Source of the DNA: Erysipelotrichaceae bacterium
Lineage (GTDB): Bacteria > Bacillota_I > Bacilli_A > Erysipelotrichales > Erysipelotrichaceae
Length of the DNA: 5,975 nt
Assembly: GCA_003520745.1 (NCBI GenBank)
Contig: DOUE01000003.1
Location: 1 to 5,975, forward strand
Direction: 5' to 3'
The notes below the pieces were generated by a model that searched no databases, was not told the DNA's origin, and saw nothing but the letters and a program-made list of their open reading frames with translations. The position numbers and the translations under genes are program-made. Of this stretch, positions 5,288 through 5,975 are shown one piece after another (positions within the stretch are counted from its first letter, which is position 1; every line of letters starts with the position of its first letter).

Positions 5288-5975
5288 AGTTGAGTCTGGT
5301 TTTGACTTTCACCGTATAGTCGTCATCCGTCGTATCGACGATCAGGGTGACGTCTTCGGGGGGATTGTCGGCGATGATCAGACGCGCGATTTTGGTTTCG
5401 ATGGCTTTTTGGATATGCCGTTTCATCGGCCGCGCCCCGAACTCGGGGTCGAAGCCTTCTTCAAGGATCCTTTCGTGCGCGCTTTGCGTCACTTCCAGGG
5501 TATAACGGCGATCGGCGAGCCGTTGGACGAGTTCGTTGATGAACTTGTCGGCGATTTTCGCCAGCACCGCCTTGTTGAGGGCGTTGAAGACGACGATTTC
5601 GTCCAGACGGTTGACGAACTCGGGCTTGAAGGTACGTGCGACCTCCTGCAGGTAGTGCGTTTCACGCAGATCCAGGTTCTCCTCAAACGCGTAGTGCGCT
5701 CCCAGATTGGAGGTTAGGATGATCAAGGTGTTCCTGAAATCCACATGGATGCCTTTGTTGTCGGTGAGTTTGCCTTCGTCGAGGACTTGAAGCAGGATGT
5801 TGAAGACATCGGGATGGGCCTTTTCGATTTCATCCAACAGGATGATGCTGTAGGGTTTACGTCGTACGGCTTCGGTCAATTGACCGCCTTCGTCATAGCC
5901 GACATAGCCCGGAGGGGCTCCGATGAGCCGGGAGACGGAATGCTTTTCCATGTATTCGCTCATGTCGATGCGGAT
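5286..5975 (-). CDS. clpB: ATP-dependent disaggregase ClpB, C-terminal part, 5'-truncated by the window edge
   Basis: The last 229 residues of a Hsp100/Clp ATPase, covering most of the second AAA+ module and the C-terminal small domain. ClpB threads aggregated proteins through its hexamer pore with DnaK help. Visible features, numbered from the first visible residue, are the pore loop GYVGYDEGG (23-31), Walker B IILLDE (44-49), sensor 1 TSN (88-90), the NRLDE segment with a likely arginine finger (122-126, R123), and sensor 2 GARPMKR (180-186). The IGAPPGY and LTEAVRR wording fits ClpB better than ClpC (usually VGSPPGY and LTEKVRR). The frame stays open to the window edge (IRID precedes MSEYM), so the first internal ATG is not the start. 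The Walker A motif, middle domain, first AAA+ module and promoter are outside the window, so CIRCE/HrcA or CtsR control cannot be judged. It ends in its own terminator. Confidence 0.92.
   Translation of the reverse strand: MRIDMSEYMEKHSVSRLIGAPPGYVGYDEGGQLTEAVRRKPYSIILLDEIEKAHPDVFNILLQVLDEGKLTDNKGIHVDFRNTLIILTSNLGAHYAFEENLDLRETHYLQEVARTFKPEFVNRLDEIVVFNALNKAVLAKIADKFINELVQRLADRRYTLEVTQSAHERILEEGFDPEFGARPMKRHIQKAIETKIARLIIADNPPEDVTLIVDTTDDDYTVKVKTRLN

Noticed and set aside
1..5975. A UGA-reading genetic code, suggested by possible Mollicute-like affinities.
   Set aside because: UGA ends both the lipoprotein and metallopeptidase genes at positions fixed by the gene overlap and the terminator, and the Trp codons I checked are TGG.
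1..5975. A new defence, mobile or secondary-metabolite system.
   Set aside because: All genes belong to known, mostly housekeeping families. I saw no transposase, integrase, long terminal repeats, CRISPR repeats or clustered unknown genes.

Overview
This window looks like chromosomal housekeeping DNA from a bacterium of the Bacillota or a close relative such as a walled-less or Erysipelotrichia-like lineage. The evidence is a bacterial RqcH/NFACT protein, strong AAGGAG-type ribosome binding sites, TATACT-type -10 boxes, a short lipoprotein with a Gram-positive style lipobox, and intrinsic hairpin terminators with U-tracts. Base composition is close to half GC by eye, so it is not a very AT-rich Mollicute. 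UGA serves as a stop codon for two genes, so the standard bacterial code applies rather than the Mycoplasma/Spiroplasma code. I cannot name the genus.

Layout, left to right. The 3' part of rqcH (plus strand, 5' end outside the window) converges on a minus-strand two-gene unit: a small secreted lipoprotein followed by a YgjP-like zinc metallopeptidase, joined by a TGATG stop/start overlap. A 205-base divergent intergenic region (2221-2425) carries one promoter in each direction and a perfect 11-bp tandem repeat between them. An extended short-chain dehydrogenase/reductase gene then runs on the plus strand and converges on a minus-strand pair: a LUD-domain protein (upstream, with a Cys-rich tail) and a flippase-like LPG-synthase-type membrane protein. 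At the right edge is the C-terminal part of clpB (minus strand, 5' end outside the window), ended by a textbook terminator.

How the genes relate. Two are proteostasis factors (RqcH for stalled ribosomes, ClpB for aggregates), but they lie in different transcription units. The lipoprotein and metallopeptidase are probably co-translated. The LUD protein and the membrane protein may be co-transcribed, although the second also has a candidate promoter of its own. The organisation is compact: both convergent gene pairs overlap tail to tail by a few bases, and three terminator hairpins contain or touch the stop codons of their genes.

I found no mobile element, CRISPR array, tRNA or rRNA, and no clear new system. 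The most interesting items are the operator-like tandem repeat in the divergent region, the Cys cluster of the LUD protein, the coupled lipoprotein/metallopeptidase pair, and the very short predicted leader of the LUD gene.
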